NCBI RefSeq assembly: GCF_001888185.1
Contig: NZ_CP016365.1
Coordinates: 154,459 to 218,458 of the forward strand
Length of the DNA stretch: 64,000 nucleotides
Direction: 5' to 3'
Source of the DNA: Phaeobacter porticola
Lineage (GTDB): Bacteria > Pseudomonadota > Alphaproteobacteria > Rhodobacterales > Rhodobacteraceae
Shown piece after piece: positions 1 through 8,858 of this stretch; positions within the stretch are counted from its first letter, which is position 1, and every line of letters begins with the position of its first letter. Position numbers and translations under genes: made by a program. The notes below the pieces were generated by a model, which was given only the letters and a program-made list of their open reading frames with translations, had not been told where the DNA came from and did not search any database.

Positions 1-1005
1 ACGTTGCTCTATCCGGTGTTCGGCGACAAGGCGATCAACGGTCCCATCGGCCTGATTGCTGATGCGTCGTCAATCATTGCTGTGGTCGCGGGTACAGTAG
101 GGCCGATCGGCTTCCTCGGTCTTCAGGTCAGCTATGGATTGTCGGATCTCTTTGGGATCCCTGACGTTTTTGCCACCCAATTCATGGTTATTGCGGCGCT
201 CGTCGCGCTTTATACAATCTCGGCGATGACCGGCCTGTCGCGCGGTATCCAGCTGCTGTCAAAGATCAATGTTATCTTGGCTGCGGTCCTACTGCTATAT
301 GTCCTGATCGCAGGCCCGACCGGCTTCATCTTTGGGTCGTTCTTCTCAGGCTTCACGACCTACCTGGGCAACTTCTTCCAGATGGCTCTGTATCGTGGTG
401 ATGCGGCCGTCTTTGGCCCGCCCGGTTGGTTGGGTTGGTGGACCGTGTTCTTTTGGGGGTGGTTCATGGGTTATGGTCCGCTGATGGCAATGTTCATCGC
501 GCGGGTATCACGCGGCCGGTCTATCCGCTCGATCATCATTATGCTGTCGATCATTGCACCGATTGTGACCAACTTCTGGTTCACCATCATCGGCGGCACC
601 GGTATATCAATGGAATTGACCGAACCCGGCACCATCTCTGCAGCGTTCGAAGGCTTTAACCTGCCTGCGGCCCTTTTGGCGATCACCAACAATCTTCCCA
701 TGGGGTTTGTCGTCTCCATTCTATTCCTGATCCTGACCACGATCTTTGTGGCCACCACCGGGGATTCGATGAGTTATGTGATCTCTGCTACCATGACCAA
801 AGGCGACAGCCCAAGCACAGCGGTGCGGGTTTTCTGGGGTATTGCGATGGGCGTAATGGCAGTCATTTTGATCTCTGTCGGTTCGGGCGGCGTATCAAAA
901 CTGCAAAGCTTCATTGTCGTCACCGCCGTACCAGTGTCTCTGATCCTTCTGCCCTCGCTCTGGGATGCTCTGCGCATCACTTTGGCAAAAGGCAAGGAAA
1001 GCTGA
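1..1005 (+). CDS. BCCT family betaine/carnitine/choline transporter, 5' end outside the window
   Basis: This is the C-terminal 334 residues of a betaine/carnitine/choline transporter, an inner-membrane secondary carrier for quaternary ammonium compounds. The reading frame is open from base 1, so the start lies upstream. The family signature is visible as a Trp-rich stretch (GWWTVFFWGWFMGYGP, about bases 430-480) followed by FIARVSRGRS, the usual end of BCCT TM8. Several further hydrophobic helices and a short polar tail follow. Full-length family members run to about 500-650 residues, so roughly a third to a half is missing. The gene lies beside a Rieske oxygenase and flavoprotein demethylation genes, so the substrate is probably a betaine-like compound. 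Which one is not decided by sequence. Confidence 0.9.
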   Translation, partial: TLLYPVFGDKAINGPIGLIADASSIIAVVAGTVGPIGFLGLQVSYGLSDLFGIPDVFATQFMVIAALVALYTISAMTGLSRGIQLLSKINVILAAVLLLYVLIAGPTGFIFGSFFSGFTTYLGNFFQMALYRGDAAVFGPPGWLGWWTVFFWGWFMGYGPLMAMFIARVSRGRSIRSIIIMLSIIAPIVTNFWFTIIGGTGISMELTEPGTISAAFEGFNLPAALLAITNNLPMGFVVSILFLILTTIFVATTGDSMSYVISATMTKGDSPSTAVRVFWGIAMGVMAVILISVGSGGVSKLQSFIVVTAVPVSLILLPSLWDALRITLAKGKES

Positions 1006-1009
1006 TTGT

Positions 1010-1037
1010 CTGTCGGGCGTCTAACGGCGCCCGACAG
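1010..1037 (+). terminator. Strong hairpin after the BCCT gene, no U-tract
   Basis: A perfect 10-bp inverted repeat, CTGTCGGGCG (1010-1019) and CGCCCGACAG (1028-1037), with an 8-base loop, begins four bases after the BCCT stop codon. No run of T follows, so it is a weak intrinsic terminator at best. It may be an mRNA-stabilising or attenuating stem between the transporter and the genes from 1112. Confidence 0.5.
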
Positions 1038-1111
1038 ATCCATTCGCATTGCCCGACCTGTTCAGATCATACGGGATATGCCTAACGTACTGACCGCAAA
1101 GGCCAACTAGA

Positions 1112-2803
1112 ATGACTGACATTCTCTGCCGCGATCCAAACACTGTTATGCGCCTGGCGCGTCTCGGCTCTATGCATCAATCACGCCTGTCCTTTATGCG
1201 CGTTCTTACTCGCCGCATGGCGCGCGACGAATGGCGGTTTGAACAGACCGCCTTTGATATCGACGAGACCGGGCAGGGCCACGCGGTTTACACTGCTCAT
1301 GGCCCCGAGCGGTCTTACTCGCTGATTGCCTTCGCCCATGACCTGCCAGCCGAAAAACGCTCCGACAGAGTGATCGCCGAAGCTTGGGATGCCACCTTCA
1401 CCTTGTTTGATGGCGTGCCCGATACCCAAGACATCGAACGTCTGTCGCAGAATATTCCTTTACAGGAGGCCGGGCGCGTCTCGGGCTCAGAATTGTCGGT
1501 CTCGCGTGCGAACCGCTCAGTGCGCCTGTGGGAGCATGTCGTCAGCGCATTGGCCGTCGGCCAGCAGCCCTCTGCCGAGCAGATTGACGCCGTGGGCTAC
1601 CTGATGCGAACAACTGCCGTCTATGGATCAGGCAAGCTGGGGGCAGCAGATCGCGAAATGATCGCTGAACGACCCGAGTTCCGCGCGCCTTTCCAGGTCG
1701 AGATGCTGTCTGTCTATCTGACCCGCTGGTTCGTCACCGATTTGGTACAGTATATGGCCAATTGCCGCGCCAAATCCGAGGGCAAGACCGCCGCCAAACT
1801 GGCACCGGAACTGGCCCGGTCCATGGGCATCGGCAATTCCACTGGATTGGGAATGGCTCCGTTTTTGCTGAACCATCCGGTGCTGTTCAACAACTGGATT
1901 GCCGCGCGTGAAAAGGCAATCCAGGCCGTACGCAATATTGAGCAAGCCCACACAGACGAGATTGCGCTATTCCGAACCCTGATAGACCGTAGCAAGATAA
2001 CAATTGCGGACTGGCGCTCAGAACATCCCATTCAAATCCAGAAACTCAGCGCCCTGCGGACGGATATCGAAGAAATCACAAGCTATCTCAATGTTCAAAC
2101 ACTGGCCGGGGCCAAGCCCTGGAACGCTCTCTATTGCTGGGCCGAGGAGACACTGTCGCCTGAGGGCCAGGAATGGATCGCCTCGCTGATGTTGGAACCA
2201 TATGGTGGGATCGTTGACGGTTTTGCCGAGGATATGTCAGCAGACAACACAGCAACATTCCGTATCGCAGGCGCGATGACTATTGGCGACCTGCGCCGGA
2301 TACTGTGTGACGTCTACACCTGGGCAATCGGCACAAACTGGCAGGCGCCTGAAAACAAAGCGCGGGCATGGTATGTGTCCGAAGAAAAGCTGGAACCGCG
2401 CCTTGGCGAGCGGTTCGAAGAGCCGATTGAAGAATACGAACAGCCCCTGGCGCCCGGTCGTGATGCGGCCATGCTGTATCAGGCGTTGGCGCATTGGCCA
2501 GATGACGCACAGGTCGCTGATTTCTTACTGCGCCACTCTGAACATCGACATGTCCTGCGTCGGGCACAGATCGTGGGTCGGGCACCCTATGCCGAAATTC
2601 GTGACAATACCATCTCGGACCGAGTGTTGCCGATCGACATGCTGCGCTGCAAGTTGGCGTTTTTTGGAGCAACAAAATTTGATCCCAGATCGGACCGCTG
2701 GGTCCGGATCTGCATGTACGGCAATGCGCCATTGCCCACCGAGCTGACAGCTGAAAACGCAGAATACTGGGTGTTCCCCGAACTTCAGGAGGTCCCCGCA
2801 TGA
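1112..2803 (+). CDS. Conserved protein of unknown function, 563 aa, paired with a DUF3726 protein
   Basis: I do not recognise a domain here. The protein is soluble, with no signal peptide and no clear membrane helix, is rich in acidic residues and Trp, and looks mostly helical. AAAGG lies nine bases before the ATG. The stop overlaps the start of the next gene in an ATGA, so the two are translationally coupled. The position between a BCCT transporter and an Ldh-family dehydrogenase, opposite a Rieske/flavoprotein operon, suggests a role in quaternary-amine metabolism. That is inference from neighbours only. No cofactor-binding motif such as GxGxxG or a P-loop was seen. Confidence 0.8.
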   Translation: MTDILCRDPNTVMRLARLGSMHQSRLSFMRVLTRRMARDEWRFEQTAFDIDETGQGHAVYTAHGPERSYSLIAFAHDLPAEKRSDRVIAEAWDATFTLFDGVPDTQDIERLSQNIPLQEAGRVSGSELSVSRANRSVRLWEHVVSALAVGQQPSAEQIDAVGYLMRTTAVYGSGKLGAADREMIAERPEFRAPFQVEMLSVYLTRWFVTDLVQYMANCRAKSEGKTAAKLAPELARSMGIGNSTGLGMAPFLLNHPVLFNNWIAAREKAIQAVRNIEQAHTDEIALFRTLIDRSKITIADWRSEHPIQIQKLSALRTDIEEITSYLNVQTLAGAKPWNALYCWAEETLSPEGQEWIASLMLEPYGGIVDGFAEDMSADNTATFRIAGAMTIGDLRRILCDVYTWAIGTNWQAPENKARAWYVSEEKLEPRLGERFEEPIEEYEQPLAPGRDAAMLYQALAHWPDDAQVADFLLRHSEHRHVLRRAQIVGRAPYAEIRDNTISDRVLPIDMLRCKLAFFGATKFDPRSDRWVRICMYGNAPLPTELTAENAEYWVFPELQEVPA

Positions 2804-3450
2804 GCCATTCGCTGAACGAAATTGAGGCGATGAGCAAACGCGCCGCACGTGGTGCAGGCTTATCTTGGGGATTGGCCGAAGAGGCTGCCAAAGGCACACG
2901 CTGGCTATCTGCCTTTGGTTTTCCGGGGACCGAAATGCTGGCGGAACTTTTGAATATCAATGATCGCATCCCGTCGATTGACGTCTCGCCCGTCTCCTTG
3001 CGGGCTGAGGTTTGGCATGCCCCTGCACGCCGGATGAGTCCGCTGATAGCCGGCGCCGCACTAAGCGATTGCGCGGTCCGGCTATTGGAACGCGGCAAGA
3101 TCACAATGGAGCACGTTAACATTCCGCTGTTGGCTGTGCCTTTCATGGGTGGCGCTGCGCTGAGGCTCGGACGCCCCGTGGCGGCCGAATGGGACGGTGC
3201 CCGTCTTGCCACCGACGGTAAACGGCTTTGTGTTCAAGGCTCTATCGAAGCTCTGCGTACGCATAAAGCTGACAGATTGGTGTTTTCGGCCCCTGCCGAT
3301 ATGACCGGCCAGCAGGAACCGGTCATGCGCGCCGATGTGTCAGAGGAAAGCTGGGAACAGCTGGCCAAATTCGCGCATCGCACATTTGCCCCCGCGACCG
3401 AAGAAAGCCGTTTGCGCGGCGCCGGCGCGGGTCTCAGCGACAACGACTGA
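2800..3450 (+). CDS. DUF3726 family protein
   Basis: This 216-residue soluble protein begins MSHSLNEIEAMSKRAARGAG and continues with a Gly- and Trp-containing segment (LSWGLAEEAAKGTRWL). I associate that opening with the uncharacterised DUF3726 family, from memory and not from a search. A strong AGGAGG site lies eight bases before the ATG, and the start overlaps the preceding stop (ATGA). No catalytic motif is evident. Tight coupling to the 563-residue protein implies a joint function, perhaps two subunits of one complex. Confidence 0.75.
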   Translation: MSHSLNEIEAMSKRAARGAGLSWGLAEEAAKGTRWLSAFGFPGTEMLAELLNINDRIPSIDVSPVSLRAEVWHAPARRMSPLIAGAALSDCAVRLLERGKITMEHVNIPLLAVPFMGGAALRLGRPVAAEWDGARLATDGKRLCVQGSIEALRTHKADRLVFSAPADMTGQQEPVMRADVSEESWEQLAKFAHRTFAPATEESRLRGAGAGLSDND

Positions 3451-3513
3451 CGAAACCTATTGGGGCCCAGGTCCACCCTGCACGCTCCGCATATGCAGAA
3501 CAGAAAGACCACT

Positions 3514-4521
3514 ATGACCGCAACAGAAACCCTGTCACTAGCCGCAATCGAAGATCTGGCCTTCCGTGCCTTGGTAAAGGCTGGAACCTCCGACGCAAAT
3601 GCCCGTCCTTTGGCTGTGGCAACCGCCATGACCGAAGCCGATGGCGTCGCCTCGCACGGGTTGGCCTACATCCCGATCTACGCTCAGCACGTACAGTGTG
3701 GCAAAGTTGACGGCCAAGCAACACCCGTCGTTGATCAACCCCGCCCCGCTGTTGTTACGGTGGATGCGGCAACCGGTTTTGCGCATAGCGCGATCGATTT
3801 GGGTTTTGAGAGACTGATGCCGCTGGCACGCGAAATGGGTGTTGCGGTTCTGGCCATCAACAACTCTTACAATTGCGGTGTTCTGGGTGTTCATACCCAG
3901 CGTCTGGCCCAGGCCGGCCTGCTTGGCATCGGCTTTACCAACGCGCCAGCCTCCATCGCACCCTCCGGCGGCGCTAAGCCTGTCGTGGGCACCAATCCGT
4001 TCTCGATCTCGGCCCCGGATACAGACGGTAATGCCGCGCTGCTGATTGACCAATCCGCCAGCACAATCGCCAAGAGCGAAGTAATGAAGCATTCTCGCGA
4101 AGGCAAACCCGTGCCCGAAGGTTGGGTGCTGGATGGCGACGGCCAGCCAACCACAGATCCTGATGCCGGCCTTCAGGGATCGATGGTACCGTCTGGTGGC
4201 TACAAGGGAGTTGGTATCGCCCTGACTGTTGAGCTGATGGCTGCCGCCATGACCGGCGCAACACTTGGCGCCGTCGCAAGCCCGTTCTCTGGCACCGCAG
4301 GTGGCCCGCCCAAGACTGGTCAGTTCTTCATCGCAATTGACCCGGCGGCGACTTCAGGCGGCGCGTTTCAGGAAAAACTGACGGACCTCATCGCCTCAAT
4401 CCGTGATCAAGACGGGGCACGTTTGCCAGGTGATGGCCGCCGCGCCAGCCGCATCCGCGCCGCATCTGACGGTGTCGCTGTAAACGCCGCACTGCTTGAG
4501 AAAGTGCGCGCGCTGCTGTGA
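3514..4521 (+). CDS. Ldh family (malate/L-lactate/ureidoglycolate-type) NAD(P)-dependent dehydrogenase
   Basis: This is a 335-residue member of the type-2 malate/L-lactate dehydrogenase family, cytosolic NAD(P)-dependent oxidoreductases acting on 2-hydroxy or 2-imino acids. Visible family marks are the N-terminal active-site segment with SHG (in DGVASHGLAYIPIY), the cofactor-binding stretch GGAKPVVGTNPFSI, and the C-terminal GGYKGVGIALTVELM. The frame is open back to 3460, but the upstream codons do not look conserved and the ATG at 3514 gives the family's usual N-terminus. Relatives include ureidoglycolate dehydrogenase and delta1-pyrroline/piperideine-2-carboxylate reductase, so a role in an imino- or hydroxy-acid step of betaine breakdown is possible. 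An intrinsic terminator follows. Confidence 0.9.
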   Translation: MTATETLSLAAIEDLAFRALVKAGTSDANARPLAVATAMTEADGVASHGLAYIPIYAQHVQCGKVDGQATPVVDQPRPAVVTVDAATGFAHSAIDLGFERLMPLAREMGVAVLAINNSYNCGVLGVHTQRLAQAGLLGIGFTNAPASIAPSGGAKPVVGTNPFSISAPDTDGNAALLIDQSASTIAKSEVMKHSREGKPVPEGWVLDGDGQPTTDPDAGLQGSMVPSGGYKGVGIALTVELMAAAMTGATLGAVASPFSGTAGGPPKTGQFFIAIDPAATSGGAFQEKLTDLIASIRDQDGARLPGDGRRASRIRAASDGVAVNAALLEKVRALL

Positions 4522-4569
4522 TCCCGAAAGCGCACTGATCATCAGATCATCACGAGATACTGTGATGAG

Positions 4570-4598
4570 GTGGAGGCCAATACGGCCTCCACTTTTTT
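4570..4598 (+). terminator. Rho-independent terminator after the Ldh-family gene
   Basis: A 9-bp perfect stem, GTGGAGGCC (4570-4578) and GGCCTCCAC (4584-4592), has a 5-base loop and is followed directly by six T (4593-4598). It ends plus-strand transcription just before the convergent flavoprotein gene. Confidence 0.93.
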
Positions 4599-4609
4599 GA
4601 AAATGAACC

Positions 4610-7030
4610 TTAACCGCGCAGGATTGTGCCCGCTGGGTCAAATGGCGGATGTTCGAGGATCGCCGCCCGATGTGGTCGACCCAGAACCATGACATCTACC
4701 ACATCCCCAGGGATCACATCGCGAACAAAGCCAAGCGCCAAAGACATGCCGACGCTATAGCCATAGGCACCAGAGGTCACGCGACCGATCCCTTTACCGT
4801 CCTTGAAAATAGGCTCCCCACCTGTCGCGTCCGCACAGGAGGCCTCTGTTTCAGCCTCATTCAGATGCAACAACACCAGTTGTTCGCGCGCGGGGTGTTC
4901 CAACACGTTTTTCACTGCGTCTTTATTGAGGAAATCCTTCTGCATATTGCAGAGCCGGTCCAGCCCCACCTCTTGTGGCCAGTATTCCGGGCTGTATTCG
5001 CGGCTCCAGGAGCCATAGCCCTTTTCCACCCGCAATGACATCAGCGCACGGCTGCCAACAGGGCCTGCCGCGAACGGTTTGCCTGCCTCCAACAGCGCGG
5101 CGTAAAGGCGCGATTGATCTGCGGTCTTGCAGTGCAACTCCCACCCCAGATCACCGGTAAAGGACACCCGCAACGCAAGCACTTCGATCCCAGCTAGGTC
5201 GATCATCGCCGAGCGCATAAACGGAAAATCCTCGGTGGCAAGTGACGCGTTGGTCAATCGCTGCAAGATCTCACGCGATTTGGGGCCCGCAACGTTGAAA
5301 CCACACATGGCCTCGGTCATGGATACAAATGATGTCCCCGTAGGCAGTGCGACCTCTTTGAAAAACCGTTTATGATAGCGCTCCGCCATGCCGGAACCAA
5401 TAATCCAGAACTCATCTTCAGCAACGCGGGTGACCGTAAAATCCCCGGCAATACCGCCACGCTTGGAGATCAGAGGGGTCAGGCAGGATCGGCCCACAGA
5501 CTTAGGCATAGTGTTGGCAAAGACAGCGTTCAGCCAATCCTCGGCGCCCGGACCTTTGCAACGATATTTGGCAAAATTGGAGATATCAATGATCCCAGCC
5601 CGGTCGCGCAGCATCCGGCATTCCTCACCGACCGGTCCCCACCAGTTTTGCCGGGTAAATCCGTTTGTATCCTTGGCTCCAAGCGCATCTGCAAACCACA
5701 ACGGATGTTCCCATCCCGCGTTCAGTCCAAAAACCGCGCCCATCTCTGCTTGCATCTCGTAGATAGGCCGGGTACGCGCCGGACGACCTGCGCTGCGTTC
5801 TTCATTGGGGAAATGGATCGCAAAGCGATGAGCATACTGATCCTGTACACGCGCCTTTGTGAACTCTTTTGTGGTCCAAGTATCAAACCGCGCCATGTCC
5901 CAGGCAAACATGTCGTATTGTGTCTCACCTTCAATGATCCACTGCGCCGCCATCAGGCCCATGCCACCGGATTGTGAGAAGCCAGGAATGATGCCGTTGC
6001 AGCAGAAATAGCCGTCCAGCTCTGGCACTGGCCCCATCAGGACGTTCGCATCCGGCGACCAGATCATCGGACCGTTGATGACGCGCTTGATCCCCGCCTC
6101 GCCTACTGCGGGCAGACGTTCAATGGCGTTCATCATATTTTCTTCGATCCGTTCCAGATCGTCGGGGAATAGATCATGGGCAAAATCCAGGGGCGTACCT
6201 TCTTCGGCCCAGAATTTCATGTCCTTTTCATAGGCCCCAACCAACAACCCCTGCCCTTCCTGCCGTAGGTAATATTCACCATCTCGGTCGCTGACGGATG
6301 GCAGACGGGTGCCATGGTCAGCGACGTCTGCCATGGTTTCGGTCACGAAATACTGATGCTCGGTTGGCTGCAAGGGCAGTTCGATACCGGCGAGCGCCGC
6401 GACCTCACGCCCCCAGAGGCCAGCAGCATTGATCACCCATTTGGTGCGAATGTGACCTTTGGGAGTTTTGACAACCCAACTGCCGTCGTCCTCTTGCTCA
6501 GTTGCCGTGACCGGGGTGAAACGGTGAATCTCGGCGCCGCGCTGACGTGCACCCACGGCATAGGCGTTGGTCACACCCGAAGGATCAACATTGCCGCCAT
6601 CGGGTTCATACATGACACAGCGGATGCCATCGTAGTTCACAAGCGGGTTCAGTCGCTGGGCTTCCTCAATGCTTATTTCGTAGAAATTCATACCGTAGAG
6701 CTTGGCTTTAGCTGCCTGGAGCTTGAGCTGATGTTCACGCTCCTCAGTCTGCGCCAGATACAGCGAGCCGGGCTGAAAAACGCCACAGCTCTGACCGGTT
6801 TCCTCTTCCAGTTCCTTATAAAGCGTCATGGTGTAATGCTGGATACGACTGATATTAGTGCTGTCATGCAGGCCATGGATATTGGCCGCCGCATGCCAGG
6901 TTGAGCCTGAAGTCAGCTCATCCCGCTCCAACAACACAACGTCTGACCATCCCAATTTGGTCAAATGATAGAGGATCGAACAGCCGATAACGCCCCCACC
7001 AATGACAACCGCCTGTGCTTCTGTACGCAT
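4610..7030 (-). CDS. FAD-dependent GcvT-family demethylating dehydrogenase (dimethylglycine/sarcosine dehydrogenase-like)
   Basis: An 806-residue two-part flavoprotein. The N-terminal half is a DAO-type FAD domain with the dinucleotide motif GGGVIGCS (residues 11-18) and SGSTWHAA, whose His46 matches the covalent FAD-linked His of dimethylglycine and sarcosine dehydrogenases. The C-terminal half is a GcvT-like tetrahydrofolate-binding domain (FTGDLGWELHC and KGYGSWSREYSPEY). Such enzymes oxidise an N-methyl group and pass the one-carbon unit to tetrahydrofolate. The ATG at 7030 fits the family N-terminus better than the 11-residue extension upstream. The gene is last in an operon after the Rieske oxygenase and aldehyde dehydrogenase, which suits a stepwise N-demethylation pathway. 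The exact substrate is unresolved. Confidence 0.9.
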   Translation of the reverse strand: MRTEAQAVVIGGGVIGCSILYHLTKLGWSDVVLLERDELTSGSTWHAAANIHGLHDSTNISRIQHYTMTLYKELEEETGQSCGVFQPGSLYLAQTEEREHQLKLQAAKAKLYGMNFYEISIEEAQRLNPLVNYDGIRCVMYEPDGGNVDPSGVTNAYAVGARQRGAEIHRFTPVTATEQEDDGSWVVKTPKGHIRTKWVINAAGLWGREVAALAGIELPLQPTEHQYFVTETMADVADHGTRLPSVSDRDGEYYLRQEGQGLLVGAYEKDMKFWAEEGTPLDFAHDLFPDDLERIEENMMNAIERLPAVGEAGIKRVINGPMIWSPDANVLMGPVPELDGYFCCNGIIPGFSQSGGMGLMAAQWIIEGETQYDMFAWDMARFDTWTTKEFTKARVQDQYAHRFAIHFPNEERSAGRPARTRPIYEMQAEMGAVFGLNAGWEHPLWFADALGAKDTNGFTRQNWWGPVGEECRMLRDRAGIIDISNFAKYRCKGPGAEDWLNAVFANTMPKSVGRSCLTPLISKRGGIAGDFTVTRVAEDEFWIIGSGMAERYHKRFFKEVALPTGTSFVSMTEAMCGFNVAGPKSREILQRLTNASLATEDFPFMRSAMIDLAGIEVLALRVSFTGDLGWELHCKTADQSRLYAALLEAGKPFAAGPVGSRALMSLRVEKGYGSWSREYSPEYWPQEVGLDRLCNMQKDFLNKDAVKNVLEHPAREQLVLLHLNEAETEASCADATGGEPIFKDGKGIGRVTSGAYGYSVGMSLALGFVRDVIPGDVVDVMVLGRPHRAAILEHPPFDPAGTILRG

Positions 7031-7163
7031 CTCTGCCCCCTTCAAGAGCCATCTTTGTGGCAACAGCTGTTGCCGTCACGAGTTGGAACTTTGGTAATAT
7101 ACACGACCTCGACACCCTATCGTGTCAGCCCGTTCTCTTTGAAAAATGCCCGATTGCGACATC

Positions 7164-7403
7164 TCAGAATGTGAGCCGTGTTGCCCGCCCTCTGTTCGCC
7201 AATCGCGCATTCAGTGGCTCCGCTTCGGGTGCACCGCTTTCCAGCGCAAAGACAAAGGCATGGGTCAGATAGAAACAGGCCCTGTCGATATCAGCGACCT
7301 CCTCGGCCGCATCGGCAGCATAGGTATAAAGACGCACGAGTTCGGCAAGATCCTCATCACGGTGGGCGATCAACAATGCACGATCCAGATCTTCGCGGTT
7401 CAT
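7164..7403 (-). CDS. Small protein of unknown function in the betaine operon
   Basis: This 79-residue acidic, probably helical protein has the segment EDLAELVRLYTYAADAAEE and no Cys or metal motif. It starts three bases after the aldehyde dehydrogenase stop codon and ends about 130 bases before the flavoprotein gene. That spacing, together with a plausible codon pattern, supports it as a real gene. It resembles the small helical accessory proteins sometimes found in oxidative operons, but I cannot assign a family. Confidence 0.65.
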   Translation of the reverse strand: MNREDLDRALLIAHRDEDLAELVRLYTYAADAAEEVADIDRACFYLTHAFVFALESGAPEAEPLNARLANRGRATRLTF

Positions 7404-7406
7404 GGC

Positions 7407-8858
7407 TCAACCTTTCAGAGAAATCGCGATGTTCTTGGTCCGCACGTAGTTGTTCAGTGCTTCCAAGCCCTTTTCGCGACCAAATCCGGACTTACCGACT
7501 CCGCCAAAAGGGGTGGAAATCCCGCCCGCGAACCATTCGTTGACGAAGACCTGACCAGCGCGCAGCTGGCGCGCCACACGGTGTGAACGTGCCAAATCAC
7601 GGGTGAAAATACCTGCAACCAACCCAAACTCCGTTCCATTCGCAATGCTGATTGCTTCACCTTCGGTATCAAAGGGCGTCATGCAGGTCACCGGGCCAAA
7701 GATTTCTTCCTGGGCAACGCGGGCAGTGGGATCGACATCAGCGAGGATGGTCGGGGCCATGAAATGACCCGGACGGTTTAGGCGTGTGCCGCCAGCGGCT
7801 ACGCGGGCGCCTACTTGCCGTGCTGCCAAGGTCAACGCCTCCACCCGGTTCAGCTGTGCGGCGGAAATGACTGGTGTATGATCGGGATTCTGCAACCCGT
7901 GGCCGATATGCAGCCCCTCTGCCAGCGCCGCAGCACGTGCAACCACCTCCTCATAGATCGATCTGTGCACCAAAACCCGTGCCATCGCTGAACAGACCTG
8001 CCCGGCGTTGTAGAAAACTCCTGATTGCAGACTGGTCATCAATGTGTCGAGATTGGCATCCTCAAACACCACCGCCGCAGATTTTCCACCCAGTTCCATC
8101 AGTGAAGGCGTCACAGCATCCGCCGCCGCCCTCAGGATCGCCTGACCGGTCCGAACCGACCCGGTAAAGACGATCTGATCAACATCACCACTGGATACAA
8201 GTCGCGCGCCAAGGTCGGAACCGATGCCATTCAGTATCGACACGGCACCCGCAGGCACCTCTGCACGTTCTAGTGCCCGGCCCAACAGCGCCAGAGCAAC
8301 CGGATCCAGCTCCGGTGATTTGATAATGGTTGCGTTACCTGCCGCCATTGACGGGGCAAGTGAGCGTGCCGCGATAGAGACGGGAAAATTCCAAGGCACA
8401 ATCTGCGCTGAAACCCCATATGGCTCTAACACTGTATAATCTGCGTAATCCGGTCCCAGCGGGATCGATTTTCCTTCAATCTTGTCAGCAACGCCGCCGT
8501 AGTATTCGAAATACTGCGCTGCCTCTTCGAATTCGTCCTGTGCCGCGCTCAGGCTTTTGCCGCTTTCGCGACATAGGATCTCGGCTCCTTCATAGGCGAT
8601 CGCTCGCATTTCCGCTGCCACCCGTAACAACATCCGCCCTCGTGCAGAGGGCTGCATATCCGCCAGATCGCCTCGCTCCACCGAGGTGCGCGCGGCCTCC
8701 AACGCGCGGGCAAGCGTGACCTCTCCTGCTTGGGCGGCATCCGTAAAATGCTCGGCTGTGCCAGGATCTTCGACGGCAATGCACGCGCCTCTATCGCCCT
8801 CTGCCCAAGTTCCGGCAAGATAGTTCCGTGCCAGACCGTCGCTCAGGAAACTGCTCAT
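7407..8858 (-). CDS. NAD(P)-dependent aldehyde dehydrogenase
   Basis: A 483-residue aldehyde dehydrogenase, cytosolic, oxidising an aldehyde to an acid. Visible are PWNFPVSI, the catalytic Glu in MELGGKSA, the catalytic Cys in NAGQVCSA, and EEIFGPV. The ATG at 8858 overlaps the Rieske stop by ATGA, which favours it over the longer frame to 8894. If the Rieske enzyme removes trimethylamine from carnitine, this would be the malic semialdehyde dehydrogenase. If the substrate comes from choline, it could be a betaine aldehyde dehydrogenase. Sequence alone does not separate these. Confidence 0.93.
   Translation of the reverse strand: MSSFLSDGLARNYLAGTWAEGDRGACIAVEDPGTAEHFTDAAQAGEVTLARALEAARTSVERGDLADMQPSARGRMLLRVAAEMRAIAYEGAEILCRESGKSLSAAQDEFEEAAQYFEYYGGVADKIEGKSIPLGPDYADYTVLEPYGVSAQIVPWNFPVSIAARSLAPSMAAGNATIIKSPELDPVALALLGRALERAEVPAGAVSILNGIGSDLGARLVSSGDVDQIVFTGSVRTGQAILRAAADAVTPSLMELGGKSAAVVFEDANLDTLMTSLQSGVFYNAGQVCSAMARVLVHRSIYEEVVARAAALAEGLHIGHGLQNPDHTPVISAAQLNRVEALTLAARQVGARVAAGGTRLNRPGHFMAPTILADVDPTARVAQEEIFGPVTCMTPFDTEGEAISIANGTEFGLVAGIFTRDLARSHRVARQLRAGQVFVNEWFAGGISTPFGGVGKSGFGREKGLEALNNYVRTKNIAISLKG

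Noticed and set aside
2280..3212. Minus-strand open frame of 310 codons
   Set aside because: It spans two coupled plus-strand genes and has a composition typical of a shadow.
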